Shown one piece after another: positions 12,701 to 22,766 of a stretch of 64,000 nt of DNA. The notes beneath the pieces were generated by a model that searched no databases, was not told the origin of the DNA, and saw nothing but the letters and a program-made list of their open reading frames with translations. The stretch is from Branchiostoma floridae (Eukaryota > Chordata > Leptocardii > Amphioxiformes > Branchiostomatidae). Within the stretch, counting starts at the first letter, position 1; each line of letters starts with the position of its first letter. The DNA lies in NCBI RefSeq assembly GCF_000003815.2, contig NC_049993.1, positions 5,609,686 to 5,673,685 on the forward strand. Reading direction: 5' to 3'. Both the position numbers and the translations under genes were made by a program.

Positions 12701-15700
12701 TTTTTTTTGCATTTGATATATCACTGATACAGGAGCTTTAATGAAAATTTTGTCAAAATCTAAAATAATTTTAGTTTATCATACAAATGTTTAACTTAAG
12801 GGGCAGTTGATACCGTTTGTTCTTGGAATGTTTATGAACAGCTTGAAGACGTTGAGACCGGTGTTTTAAGAAGTCCATTAGTTTCTTTACCCGGGCAAAC
12901 ATCTTGCTTTAATGCAAGGACAATACGTTGTTGAACCCTCTATCGTTCTAATTGCCTCTGCCAGCTATAGACACGCGAGAGGCGTGAACCGACTTGTTCG
13001 ATTGTCCGGGGATAACAACTTGGCCAAACAAGCGCCAGCTTTTCTAAAAAAGTTGGTTGTGGCTGAGGTTTTAATCTGTGTACAAACTGCTTAGGTTTTG
13101 TGCAAACTTCGCTGTTAAAACTCCCATTTGTCCGCGCCACGTGGGAAGCGGAGAGTTCTCCGTACCACAAACAACCTGCTCTTATTGACCAACAGATAGG
13201 CAATGATGACTTCCGTCGGTGCGTGGGCATATTTTCCACGACTTGTAACCGTGCAGTCGGGGATCCCTTCTATAGTACTTATGTCCTACTCTGTAAGAGG
13301 GAACTGGACCACTTAGCCTTTTGAGTTCGGAAGGGGGATTCGCTTGCGGGGAGGGAGATAGGGCCGAAAAGCGGATTATAGGGTAGGAATTCGGAGTAGA
13401 GTTACGCGGCTCTGCCAATCTGGATTTTCCCTTTCCGCTCCATATCCCGTGAACCGGCGGGGCTTCCTGGGGGCGCGGGCTGAGAGAGCGGGCTGGCGAC
13501 AAGCCGGCGACACCGCCAGCCTGTCCACAACGGTCCCAGTCACGACAGGCTTCCCCACATCTCTCAGCACTGAGTATAGGGACCGTCGGGAACGAACGTG
13601 GCGTTGCTTGGCGACCGATCCGTAAACTTTACGGCGGACTAACATTCTCAAACCATCGACACTTAAACACGACATAAAATCCCGTGCGAAAACGTATTTC
13701 TTCAGTTCCCGAAATATTACATGTACTTGCTTACGACTAGGGACATCGTAATGTTGGAAAAATACCTGTACAATTTTCTAGTCCAAATCAATATAACACC
13801 TGTCTTCTTTTTTTCCAACGGTTTGGCTAAACTGTCTATAGTGTCCGACTTATCCTGTCTAAAATTGCATACTTTTGATAAAAAGTCGAATCTTTAAGAC
13901 ATTATCCAACACATATTTTATTATCTCTGACTGATTAAAAAATATGTAATATCATCGTTGGGTTTGGAAATGAAGACTTGATTTCTATCACATCTGTTAA
14001 CATTCTGGGAAAACAAAACGACGTTTCTTCCTAAACTGATTAAACAAGCCCACTCATGTCCCCCTCCACAACTCGTATTTCTTTAATCTCTCTCATTTAT
14101 CTAAATTGTCAATCAAAACATGCTAATTCTCTCCTTTCTTGAAGAAACGCTATCACCCCGTGCCGTCAAAACACTTGTGTTCTTAGCCCTCTCCCCGGTA
14201 AATAGACATGAGTGCCCCACTCGCCACCTTATCGAGTGTACGATTGCTGTTCGGTAAATATTGGCTTTGCTCCGCCCACCAATTAGCGGAAAGGTAGTCT
14301 CTACCGGCCTCCTTTGGATGCTGAAAAACTGCAAGAAATTGCCCGAGTGAGGCAGGATAGTTTGATAGAACACTTAGTTGCCAACATAAAATCCTCTGGT
14401 TGGCTAAGTTGGCTAACTACTGACAAATTATTCGCCTTAGTTAAACCGATTACTACTGTTTTACGGCCTTGTGGAGGTCTGGTGGAAACGTAGCCTAGAA
14501 GCATAGACTCTCTTTTCTTGAAACGAAAATAGCCAGTAAGAGGGCTGGTTTCTAGATTAAGTTTATGTCTTGAATGAATATTGTAATGATTGAAAGTTTG
14601 ACATGTTAGTTGTCCTTTAGAAGACTGTGTGCGAGGCTAAGACAAATCCCCGATGGCGCCCTGGCTACATTTTTGGCTTGGGTTCGGGGATTGGGAATAA
14701 ATCTTGGGTAAACCGACCGCACAATGGGTTAGGAAACGGTCCGGACTGTGTTTAGCTTCATCCGACCCGACCACAAGGGTTGGCATCGCTGAAAGGAGCG
14801 CTTTGTGCCGTGGTCTTCCTTCCTTTAAGACCGAGGGGGACTGGGGTACACGGGACGAAATATATGCGAAAGACTGAACGAAAATAAAGAGAAAGACGAA
14901 AACCCTATACTAGACCCAGGCTAGGGAATATTAGTTCTCAGTCAGGCGGTGTGAGATTTTCTTACTGATAGCCGTTTGCATAAATCCACACCCATGGATA
15001 AATGTATTCAAGAAATAGACCAAAACATGGTGCTAAGTTTTCCAACTGAGTCTTCTCTGGCGGACAGAGTTATTTGGCAAACTATTTACGAATCTTTTGA
15101 AGGCTGTGTTATTTCGCAAACTATTTACGAATCTTTTGAAGGCCAAAAAGTGCGCAGAAAAGGCTATATCTGTATATGAATCTCCCTATCTCCACGCTAC
15201 ATACACCTTAACATCGGATCCGACTGAGTGCAGACAGACAAGCCTGTGTTTTTCCAGGGTGACAGTTACATGTTTGCGTCTCAAACAAAGTACAAGAGAC
15301 GGCTGTCAACTAATGTGACAGAGCCGAGGGGCCCGTCTCACAACACGTCTTATATACGCCGCCTTCTTGTGTCTTGTACAGTGAGGAACTAAATAGTTTA
15401 TCTCCTGAGAGTTATGCTTGTCCACCTGCAAGATTACAAGTTTGGGCTCGGTAGTGCGATAGGTGTGCGACAGGAACTTGGGAACACCTGGGTACGTTGT
15501 GTTCATTGTGACAGTGTCGTACAAATTTCAGCTATCTTCTGAGAGGGAAAGGTTGTCGAATACCCTTGTTAACAATCGGATAAATGATTTACATTTGAGA
15601 ATATATTTTCCTATCCATACAATGTAAAAGTCTGACGTTTAATTTTATACATTAAATGTTTCTTATAACGTTTCTGTTTTCGCTGTAGGCAAAATACGAC

Positions 15701-15964
15701 CAAAGACAGGAGGAGAAGAAGACGACGTTGCTGCCAACGATTCACAAGAACACCTTGGTGCACAACCACTTCCAGCTCGAGTCCCAACCGAACGGCCCCA
15801 CTTCCGCTTCCGGTTACAACCCGGCCTACCTGAACAACCTGCCCAACTTCAGCAGCAGCAGTGGCTTCACCGGAAACAGAAGTACCCCGGGAACGACGAG
15901 CACATCCGGTTATGTCGGCAGCCCCTCTGTGATGAGTCAGACAAGAACGTACATGGATGTCTAG
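3507..15964 (+). CDS. SLC35E1: SLC35E1-like transporter, last two exons (gene span)
   Basis: This is the 3' part of a solute carrier family 35 member E1-like protein, a multi-pass Golgi/ER-type drug/metabolite transporter whose substrate is not firmly established. Two exons are visible: 3507-3758 and 15689-15964. The first ends AYNK at a GTGAGT donor in phase 0; the second begins AKYDQRQ after a TGTAG acceptor in phase 0, which matches the NKTKYD-type junction of vertebrate SLC35E1. The intron between them is 11.9 kb. Upstream exons are not in the window. The family assignment is confident; orthology to E1 rather than other E members rests on the [11 protein letters not shown] and YNKAKYD motifs. 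Confidence 0.85.
4313..4361. repeat. GATG/GAGT microsatellite
   Basis: Seven or so consecutive GATG units pass into GAAT and GAGT units. It is a simple tetranucleotide repeat within the SLC35E1 intron. Confidence 0.85.
7681..7873. mobile_element. foldback MITE, near-perfect hairpin
   Basis: The two arms, about 7681-7762 and 7792-7873, are inverted copies of each other with only a few mismatches over some 80 bases and a loop of about 28 bases. The outer ends read ATACCCCCCTCACATTAG. Such near-perfect hairpins without coding capacity are typical of foldback-type miniature inverted-repeat transposable elements. The near identity of the arms suggests a recent insertion or arm homogenisation. Confidence 0.75.
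10806..10955. mobile_element. 150-bp MITE with 26-bp terminal inverted repeats
   Basis: The element starts CAGTAGAAGCCATTTAATTG and ends with the reverse complement of that sequence, with one mismatch over about 26 bases. The interior has two copies of a CCGGATAATTGCAC motif and no coding capacity. The superfamily cannot be assigned because no clear target-site duplication is visible. Confidence 0.75.
15069..15143. repeat. 39-bp tandem duplication
   Basis: Two head-to-tail copies of a unit with core CAAACTATTTACGAATCTTT differ at one base (TTTGG versus TTTCG). It lies in the SLC35E1 intron just upstream of the terminal exon. Confidence 0.8.
15689..15964 (+). CDS. SLC35E1: SLC35E1 terminal exon (cytosolic tail)
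   Basis: A 91-codon terminal exon with TAG stop. It starts [16 protein letters not shown], the charged stretch that follows the last membrane helix in SLC35E1. The rest is a Ser/Thr/Asn/Pro-rich low-complexity tail that includes a TYMDV C-terminus. The end of human SLC35E1 is also short, hydrophilic and ends in DV, consistent with a PDZ-ligand-like terminus, though that role is only an inference. Confidence 0.85.
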   Translation, partial: AKYDQRQEEKKTTLLPTIHKNTLVHNHFQLESQPNGPTSASGYNPAYLNNLPNFSSSSGFTGNRSTPGTTSTSGYVGSPSVMSQTRTYMDV

Positions 15965-16622
15965 CAGGGTCTGTGGCCAGGGTTGGGGAAATCTCCAGGC
16001 AGATATTGAGATAAAGAAAGGCAAAATTGTAACATTTCTTGATCTTTCTTCAGCTCCCAGTTCCTCAGAGCAACTGGTATTTTGCTGCACGGAATATGAA
16101 TCTTGAGAAATGTTACCATGTTGCCTATCAACATCTGCTTAGAGATTAGGGTTGAGGTACAATTGTTAACAGTAACGTGGTCAATGAGGCAAAGTATGTT
16201 GCTAAGATAGGAAGTCGTCACTGTGAAAATTCTATAACCTTTCAGAATTGCTTTTATTTCATTTTCAACATTGCTTTGATTTTACTTACCTCATATGAAA
16301 GGAGTAACACTTCTGAAGAAAAGCTAATGATTTTTTTGTGAAAGTCTGTCGCAAAGTTGCGTCTTTTATTTATTTTCACTGATGTGTAGTTGTTAAAATG
16401 TTTTCCTTTTAACCTTTATGTTTTTAAGTCTTTGCTGCATGTGTCGTGTGGTATGTATGAGGAGGTTGAAGAAGAAGACAAGGAATAATGTACATAATCT
16501 TGGATACCACTCAAGGAGATAACCATTCAATAAGTGCAAACGTACGGAACTACAGTTCGCGTCCGCTGAAGGGTTTGGACGACACTGCAATATGCGCAAC
16601 GATCTTCGCAAACCTCTGTCCC

Positions 16623-16644
16623 AATAAACGCAATACTAAATAAA
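16623..16644 (+). terminator. candidate polyadenylation signals of SLC35E1
   Basis: Two AATAAA hexamers lie at 16623-16628 and 16639-16644, about 660 bases after the SLC35E1 stop codon and on its strand. They are the first clear pair of canonical signals downstream and would give a 3' UTR of roughly 0.7 kb. No transcript evidence is available. Confidence 0.4.
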
Positions 16645-17545
16645 CGTACGCGGCAACGCCATAATCTCTACGCCATGGGGAACCTATTTTCGCCATGGTA
16701 ATACCACAGCTTTAGGCTCCACCCTGAGGCGTTGTCAAAAAATTCAAGCACATAACGTTGTCTGTTCGAACAACCAGTATAGAAGTTAGCGATTCACTTG
16801 ACGCGTGGCAGGAAAATAGGAAATATTTGAATTTTGTGGAGTAATGTCCTATGTTTTGAATTACGTGTTAAACGTTTAAGGAAAATGACTGTGGAAGTCC
16901 ACAAAATCTGAAATATTGAAAGAATTTCTCATCACTTGTATAGAAAGAGACCCATCCAAAGGGGTCGGATTTATTTTTGTGTTTGTATGATAGCATGGTT
17001 CTTGTGGCATAGTAAAGATAGAATTCTGTCTTCACTTGAAGTTGCGAAACAAGGGGCCTTCCTTCTAAACAGGAAAGACTACTCCACATATCATTGAAGA
17101 AATGGTAAAAATTAAGCTGTATAGACTTGTATAAAGTACAATGAAATCTACATTTTACTGGAGTCGTCAGAATTCTTTGGTGTATGTAAAAATAGATGAC
17201 GATATGTTGTGTATAATACAAATGTTCACTGCACGTCAGCATCTTATGCTTTAATTATGAGTATTTTCCCCGTCTTTTTATTCCACGTAAGCTGCTAGTT
17301 TTGTTTTTACCTTTAGCGTCCGTGTGTATGAAATATTTGTCAAAATCTGGATTTGTTATAAACGTTAATTTGTGGCGTTTTGATTAGTCAAAGCAATACT
17401 GAACACCATGTTGAACAACTTATTTCATCGAAATATTGTCGCACCATGAAACACGTAACAAGAAACAGAATACAGCTCATATGTGTGTAGTAGTCATATT
17501 TGTTAACGCGCGAAAACAGTAAAATTACAGCAATGATTTCAGCCA

Positions 17546-17818
17546 CTGTCACAGATCCAGGGCTTTCCCACGACCAACCCCCGACTATTTCCCAACCAAG
17601 ATCTGCACTGAGTCGGGAGCACCTGTTCCCTTCGACTAGAAGAAGCAGAATATGACTTCACCAACTTTGATTTTTCGAAACGTATGGTGCAGACGACATT
17701 TAAAGATTAAAAGTTAACCTCGCCGACCAACTCCCAATCACAGAAGACCTCTCGTACGTCTGACTCCCAACCGTAGTCTGGAGAAGGTCGGGAGACCATG
17801 GTCGGCTATGTGTGACAG
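17546..17818. mobile_element. MITE-like element with CTGTCACA ends
   Basis: The left end begins CTGTCACA and the right end finishes TGTGACAG. Inside the ends are imperfect inverted blocks containing CGACCA and CCCGAC. About 270 bases, no coding capacity. It is likely a degenerate miniature inverted-repeat element; the arms are diverged, so confidence is moderate. Confidence 0.5.
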
Positions 17819-20800
17819 GATTTTAATAGTCAAATGTCTCAATTTTGCCACAGAATATTTTTTTCTGTAGTTATTCTACAACTCAGAAGTAACTAACAAT
17901 CGAAATCCATTGTTGTCGGTTTTTTTAATCATGTCCACCATTGCAATTTTTGTGCTGCGTTGCTTTTCCTTGTTTCTGATTTTAACAGCTGCTCGGATTT
18001 ATTTCTTAGAAAAAATGATAAGAATGCTGAGAAACTCTGGAAGACGTCGTGTCCGTGTCGTGTCATTGCCCGGGTGAATCCCTGTCGTCTTCTGTGTCTC
18101 ACCGATGACGGTTTTCCGATGGGAAACTGAGCAAAGATGCGGATCGAATAACATCTAGTTGTTCTTACGAAACACTGCTTGCAATAATAGGACCACAGCG
18201 GGCTAGACCCAAAACAACGGCGTCATGATTTTGATAGAAAAGTAAGCAGTTTATTTTAGTCTGGTATCGATTTGATTAAGACTTCCTAACCCGATTTTTT
18301 TATTGTGAAGGGGGTAAACTCAGTTCACGTATATGTCGAATCGGTGTGCGTTGAGAAGAATTGTGTTGTTGTAACGTTGTCCGCTTTGCAAAGCCATTGT
18401 TGAAAATGTCTTCTGTGCGAACAGTGACAAATAACGGTGTGTACAAACACGGCCATTCGGACATGTGTGAAATGCTGTCTGTGTGTTTCTATCGCAACAC
18501 GCAGTGTTTTCTGCGCTGGTTGAGGAGTGGCAACACTGCGCCCTAGAAAGGAAAGGCGTGTAAATCGTCACCAAAATGGATCTAAATCGACGCTGAAGTG
18601 CCTCTCCACATAATTTAGGCGGGGTAGATGTTGCCCTTAATGGCCCTTGTGCAGGGGAAATGGAGGGAATAAGAAGTCTGGAGTGGGGATACGAGGACAA
18701 TAAATGGTAAACTTGGAACGTAAAGTCGTCGTGTCCGTATGGGGCACCGTTTGTCCGCGGCCAGTGGGGCCGAACAACTAGCACGTCACTAGCGGGCAGG
18801 AACGGCCACTTTTCCGTCTCACCTCACGGCTAATTTTGTGAAAAGATTTGGAGGGCCGATACGGAGCGCAGGGTTAGAATGGACACACAAGGTGGATGGG
18901 AGAGTGACGTGAGAGGGGCAGTGTTTTCAGGGGGGTTGGTATGTGGAGGGGGGTCGGGTTACCAGGAGGGGGGTAGCACCAGTGTGAGAAAAACTTCAGC
19001 AGGGCGTACTCACAGTTAAGAGCCGTAGGTGGATGGGACTTGGAAGGGTTGTATTTTACAGAGCTCTGACCTTCTTTTTGTGCAGTTCTGGCCCGTACGT
19101 GCCAAGTACAGGTCAAGATAGAATAAACTAAATAAACTAAAGATAATTGTTCCACAGGCACAAACATGCTCAATGATATGTACAGGACAATTCTGTTTGA
19201 CAGCCGAGTAGAAATCCGTGGTTCTTACTTTGACTTCCGTCTGAATCAAAAGTTCCATAATACACGTTAGAAAATCGAGAAATTGTAAGTCCACGTTAAA
19301 CTTTTGTTATTAGTTGTGTTACGAATGTTTGGACTTGCTGCGTTGTTTGCGTACACTTCGTGCCCCTGACCCAGTGCCATACACAAATTATTTACTTAGA
19401 GTGAAAACTGGTTTCAATAATAATACCTTACATCTTATTAAGAACATACGGGGAGGAAGAAGACTTTATATCAACCTTAAGGTTTGTGCATAGTTAAGGC
19501 TAATATCTTTAGATACTTTCAATCCGTCCTAGTCAAAAAAGGCTCATGATAAACCATTCCGTTAAACTGGGTAACAAGTGAAATGAAGAGATTCTGTGTG
19601 AGCGAAGTACGTACTAAACTATATTGTGAGAGAGTTATATAAGAGGTAAACTAAGGCACCAGGGAGAAAAAAAATGTAGTAAATAACGATGAACGCCTGA
19701 ACAACATCTCCACTGAGCACAAACTGATTGGCGCAAACAAGAGCTTGTAGCCTTCATCATTATGCACATGAAAAACATAGTTTCATTGCAGTGGTATGTA
19801 CCAAAGTGCTGTATTTTCCCATAGAAAAAATAATATTTGGGGGCAATAAAACCTGATGACGTCATCCATATGGCCCAAAAAATCAGATTTAGAATTCTTT
19901 CATGCCGATCTATCAATATTCGTTACAGTTCCATTCTTTCTTAATTCATTAATGAGAAAACAATGGAAAGTCAAAATGCTAATTTAGCCAACCCTGAAAC
20001 CTTAAATTTGTCACTTCTGATCACGAAAGCAAATTTAAAGAGAACTTTTGGTCGTTTTATATCTAAGGAAAGATGACTTCAAAAGTCTACCATTTTCAAT
20101 ACCACTGAGACAAAAGAGCACGTGTAGCTTAACTCTAATCAAACTTTCAGAGGGAAGAAGAATACTTGTTCGTACTCTCATTGAAGAAGAAAACGAAAAA
20201 TTTTGCGCAATCAAGAAGATGCTCAGTTTTGCAAACACTTTGCTTGGATAAAAAAAAAATCTGTGCTCACTTTAACATTGTATCCTGCCTACCACAAAAG
20301 ACTAGCATCCTACACAACGTTACGTTGTTGTTACATTAGTGTATTTTCCTTCTCGCGACATTGTAGCGTTTCCCGCATACCCCGCCGTCAGCGCGTGTTG
20401 TGCCGACCGTCCGCCTCGCCACACGTCATTAGCCCGCCGACAACATTCTCACTCCGGCCCGCTGATTCTACATGTTTACCCTTCGAGATAGCAAGACGGC
20501 TATGTCCAACAATCATTTCTACATGCTGAGAAATACTACAGCATTTCTCTTGTCCTTTTTATGTGATATTGTCAAAACATGTGGCAAATTTCAACTTAAG
20601 AAAAGTTACAAAATGTCTTTTTGACGTTGAACTATAACGAATCAAAAAGCTTAAAGGTTAAGTCTAGTCCAGTCCACAATTACCCCGCCCCCAACATATC
20701 GTCCTCTTCACTATATTTGTTTGACTATGTTGGAACATGTCAACATAGTGTCGCCGCTGTCATTGCCCGTTGTTTCAGCGCGGTGTCGAGTTCTGTCGAC

Positions 20801-21397
20801 AAATAGGGCGGGAGTGTCGACAAGTGTGCACCGTGTGAGAAGTAACAGTACCTCCTCATCTACAGTCATGCCCCTGCTTTTAAAAAGAAAATTATATGTT
20901 TGGAGTATGCCCTGTTTTAGTATATTTCGTACGTTGATGAAGAGAGGTTATTTTTAATGTTTTTTTATCGCTGCGGTGTCCTAGAGTGAGTCGAGACCAC
21001 TGACGACCGCCCGGCCTTCCCCCTCCCTTAATCGCTAATTGTTGGTAATTGATTGTCCTTTTGCGTTTGCTTGTTGTTACAGCTCACAAAGATAACCAAT
21101 AACGTTCGCGTGCGGTCCTGGCGGCGAGAAATCCTCACGCTTCCGCCTGTGACATTGGTGGAAACGATCAGATATCACCCTGCATTTTTTTTACCTGAGA
21201 AAAAATTAAGCTAAGCGGTGATGCGCTTAATGTGCGGGGTGTAAGTGATACGGCTTGGAAGGCTTTGGTTGGAGCCTGAGGTCGAACAATGCGTGCACAG
21301 TGGGTGGGCACAATAGGCCAGGGCTTCTCATGACGCTTGAGATCCCTCTCACAACGAGCTGGCGCCAGATTTGCTCCCGGCTCCAGGTTAGACCGGG

Positions 21398-21404
21398 TAT
21401 AAAG
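21398..21404 (+). promoter_or_regulatory. TATA-like box of FoxE
   Basis: TATAAAG lies 223 bases upstream of the FoxE start codon in a GC-rich setting (CGGGTATAAAGCACGCGG). A start site about 30 bases downstream would give a 5' leader near 190 bases. This is inferred from sequence only. Confidence 0.45.
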
Positions 21405-21620
21405 CACGCGGGAAGTGCCCTGGCGGATCACATTATCACGTACCTGCGCCGCAGGACCGTTACCTGCCCGACTCACCTGTACCTGTGCGTGTGTGTGTAG
21501 AGGGACTTCACCTGTCTCGTTGAGAAGTATCAGACCGTCAACACTCTGTGGGAGAAAACACACACAACAGTCGTCTTCGCCACGTTGTGGTCACATAGAG
21601 AGAACCAACCCCGTACCAGC

Positions 21621-22766
21621 ATGACCGCGGAGACCAAGTGCGACGCGGCGGAGACACCCGCGTGTGTCACCGAGAACCGGCCGCCGCAGGACCCGCTGTC
21701 GGAGAACGAGGCCGTGCAGATAAAGGCAGAGCCGGGAGAGGAGACGCCGGCTCAGCAGAACACGAGCGGAGGACGCCGCCGTAAGCGCCCGGTCCAGAAG
21801 GGCAAGCCCCCGTACAGCTACATCGCGCTGATCTCGATGGCGATCGCCAACTCCCCCGAGAGGAAGCTGACCCTGGGCGGCATCTACAAGTTCATCATGG
21901 ACCGGTTTCCCTACTACAGGGACCGCGACAAGAAGTGGCAAAACTCCATCCGACACAACCTGACGCTGAACGACTGCTTCGTGAAGATCCCGCGGGAGCC
22001 AGGCCGTCCAGGCAAGGGCAACTACTGGACTCTCGACCCCGCCGCCGAAGACATGTTCGACAACGGCAGTTTCCTGCGGCGGAGGAAGAGGTTTAAGCGA
22101 GCAGACAGCTCCACGTACATGGCGAACTTCATGCAGGACTCCACCAGCGCCTTCACGCCGACCCAGACGGGCAGGCCGCCGTACCAGACCATGTACGCTG
22201 CGCGGGACTACCTGTCCCAGCTGCCGGGAGGCACGGGCCCGACGCACCCGGCCATCATGCATCACTACCCGAGCACCACCATGTCGCAACACCGCATGTT
22301 CAGCATCGACAACATCATCGCCGAGCGGCAGGCCGGTCTCATGTCCACCAGCCCCTCCGACCTCACCAGGGGGTCCCTGGGGATGGACCAGAACCCCCTC
22401 AACACCCTCACTCCCCCCGCCCCACAGCTGACACACTCCCCATCCATGCCCAGCCCGGGTCTCCAGGTCTCCAACTCCAACCATTCGTCCTTCGGCGTGT
22501 CCGCGGCCATGATGCAGGCCAACTCCCAGAGCATGGCCTCCTCCCTGCCTTACCCCTTCACACCGGCCACCACCAACACGGCCTTCGGTACCTCCTCCTA
22601 CTCCAACGGGAGTAGCTGCGCGCAGATGTACGGTAACGCCGGGATCCGCGGGACGGGCTCGATCTCCGACGACCTGTCGCAGGTTGCCGCCAGCGTGACG
22701 CAGCTGAACGGGAACTACATGCGGCAGCAGGCCTACAACTTAGAACGGTACGTCTCGCCAATATGA
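21621..22766 (+). CDS. FoxE: FoxE forkhead transcription factor (FoxE4-like)
   Basis: An intronless 381-residue winged-helix transcription factor. The forkhead domain runs from about residue 62 ([20 protein letters not shown]) to about 156, includes [17 protein letters not shown], and ends in the basic stretch [10 protein letters not shown] typical of FoxE. The [17 protein letters not shown] lead-in and [13 protein letters not shown] exit match vertebrate FOXE1/FOXE3. The start at 21621 is chosen because MTAE matches the start of vertebrate FOXE1; an in-frame ATG at 21585 would add 12 residues. Other features are a SUMO-consensus IKAE near residues 44-47, an eh1-like Groucho-binding motif FSIDNII at 227-233, and a C-terminus ERYVSPI resembling the FOXE1 end. 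FoxE genes act in pharyngeal endostyle/thyroid (FOXE1) or lens (FOXE3) development. Vertebrate FOXE genes are also single-exon. Confidence 0.95.
   Translation: MTAETKCDAAETPACVTENRPPQDPLSENEAVQIKAEPGEETPAQQNTSGGRRRKRPVQKGKPPYSYIALISMAIANSPERKLTLGGIYKFIMDRFPYYRDRDKKWQNSIRHNLTLNDCFVKIPREPGRPGKGNYWTLDPAAEDMFDNGSFLRRRKRFKRADSSTYMANFMQDSTSAFTPTQTGRPPYQTMYAARDYLSQLPGGTGPTHPAIMHHYPSTTMSQHRMFSIDNIIAERQAGLMSTSPSDLTRGSLGMDQNPLNTLTPPAPQLTHSPSMPSPGLQVSNSNHSSFGVSAAMMQANSQSMASSLPYPFTPATTNTAFGTSSYSNGSSCAQMYGNAGIRGTGSISDDLSQVAASVTQLNGNYMRQQAYNLERYVSPI

Larger units (their letters stand above)
3759..15688 (+). other. 12-kb last intron of SLC35E1
   Basis: No convincing exon is seen. The intron contains a GATG microsatellite (about 4313-4361), a 20-bp direct duplication near 6848-6887, a long hairpin element (7681-7873), a 150-bp MITE (10806-10955), a GC-richer block around 11.0-11.4 kb and another at 13.1-13.65 kb, and a 39-bp tandem duplication at about 15069-15143. 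Open frames in the GC-richer blocks occur on both strands and resemble nothing I know. Confidence 0.5.
15965..21397. other. intergenic DNA between SLC35E1 and FoxE
   Basis: About 5.4 kb that contain the SLC35E1 3' UTR, one MITE-like element (17546-17818) and otherwise no gene I can support. Being directly upstream of FoxE it may hold its regulatory DNA, but no specific element can be read with confidence. Confidence 0.4.

Noticed and set aside
13376-13675. 99-codon - strand open frame in a GC-rich block
   Set aside because: Arg/Pro-rich composition typical of GC-rich non-coding DNA, with an equally open opposite strand and no domain.
15611-16090. 159-codon - strand open frame over the SLC35E1 terminal exon
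   Set aside because: Antisense shadow of the true exon, with low-complexity Leu/Val/Arg composition.
21591-22484. 297-codon open frame antisense to FoxE
   Set aside because: It is the complement of a GC-rich coding exon; its Val/Arg/Gly-rich composition reflects the third-codon bias of FoxE and no domain is visible.
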